IMG/VR virus record: IMGVR_UViG_3300032229_000649
Coordinates: 1-43,915 of that record
Strand: one strand, 5' to 3'
Length of the DNA stretch: 43,915 bases
Origin: a virus
Shown here in pieces: positions 43,912 to 43,915 of the stretch (positions within the stretch are counted from its first letter, which is position 1; each line of letters begins with the position of its first letter). Under the pieces are notes generated by a model, which searched no databases, was not told the DNA's origin, and saw only the letters and a program-made list of their open reading frames with translations. The translations under genes and the position numbers were made by a program.

Positions 43912-43915
43912 TAAA

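Noticed and set aside
1-43915. tRNA genes
   Set aside because: No cloverleaf with a TTCRANNC-type arm and acceptor stem was found by eye; a tRNAscan run would be decisive.

Overview
The window looks like part of the genome of a large tailed bacteriophage. A portal protein, a terminase small-subunit-like protein, a lysis-type cluster and dense, short, mostly overlapping genes almost all on the minus strand support this. The host is probably an actinobacterium of low to moderate GC. That is an inference from a TIGR04338-like metallohydrolase domain, a DUF1360 protein, an actinobacterial-type pyrimidine-dimer glycosylase, and several promoters placed so that the mRNA would be leaderless. No integrase, tRNA, CRISPR array or terminase large subunit was seen, and most of the tail genes must lie outside the window.

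Layout, following minus-strand transcription from high to low coordinates. (1) 43.9-41.0 kb holds two small zinc-finger/coiled-coil genes, a holin-like membrane protein and a terminase small-subunit-like gene. (2) 41.0-38.3 kb is visibly GC-richer. It carries a UV-damage glycosylase and several hypothetical genes, set among non-coding stretches full of palindromes and a dispersed CCCGGAA-type repeat. (3) 38.2-33.3 kb carries a YubB/Api92-like protein and an operon of an unknown protein, a MoxR-type AAA+ ATPase and a VWA protein with an HExxH motif. (4) 32.8-22 kb is a string of about thirty very small genes, many zinc-binding or acidic. Most have their own sigma-70-type promoter, short leader and GC-rich terminator. 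A 21-bp element (CTATRTATAAAGGGGAAAAA) marks the gene borders. An HslV/proteasome-beta-like protease and two HNH endonucleases sit here, with two tiny plus-strand zinc-ribbon genes. (5) 22.1-20.0 kb is a lysis-type cluster: small membrane proteins, an HTH protein, a lysozyme-like protein and a peptidoglycan-binding protein. (6) 19.95-19.1 kb has two plus-strand genes, one DUF3846-like, behind an AT-rich region with 15-bp iterons. (7) 18.6-0 kb is the structural block: regulator-like HTH protein, DUF1360 protein, portal, a DLLP/HPRST-motif protein, a 4009-residue polyvalent protein, and three or four further virion-type proteins running off the left edge.

The 12-kb gene encodes one chain with a DnaQ-type exonuclease, an SF1 (UvrD/FBH1-like) helicase, an ArdC-like antirestriction/zincin module, a ParB-like motif and a second C-terminal zincin. 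Its place next to the portal fits a protein packaged in the capsid and injected with the DNA.

The main regulatory observation is a shared expression cassette. It consists of a TTGnnA-N17-TAnnnT promoter whose spacer holds a conserved CAGG(n)AAGT core, a 5'-terminal hairpin whose stems vary but pair and whose loop is AAGGG-like, an AGGGA Shine-Dalgarno sequence, a small ORF, a terminator and the border element. Two genes appear to start at ATT. All functional statements come from reading sequence and motifs; no database search was possible.
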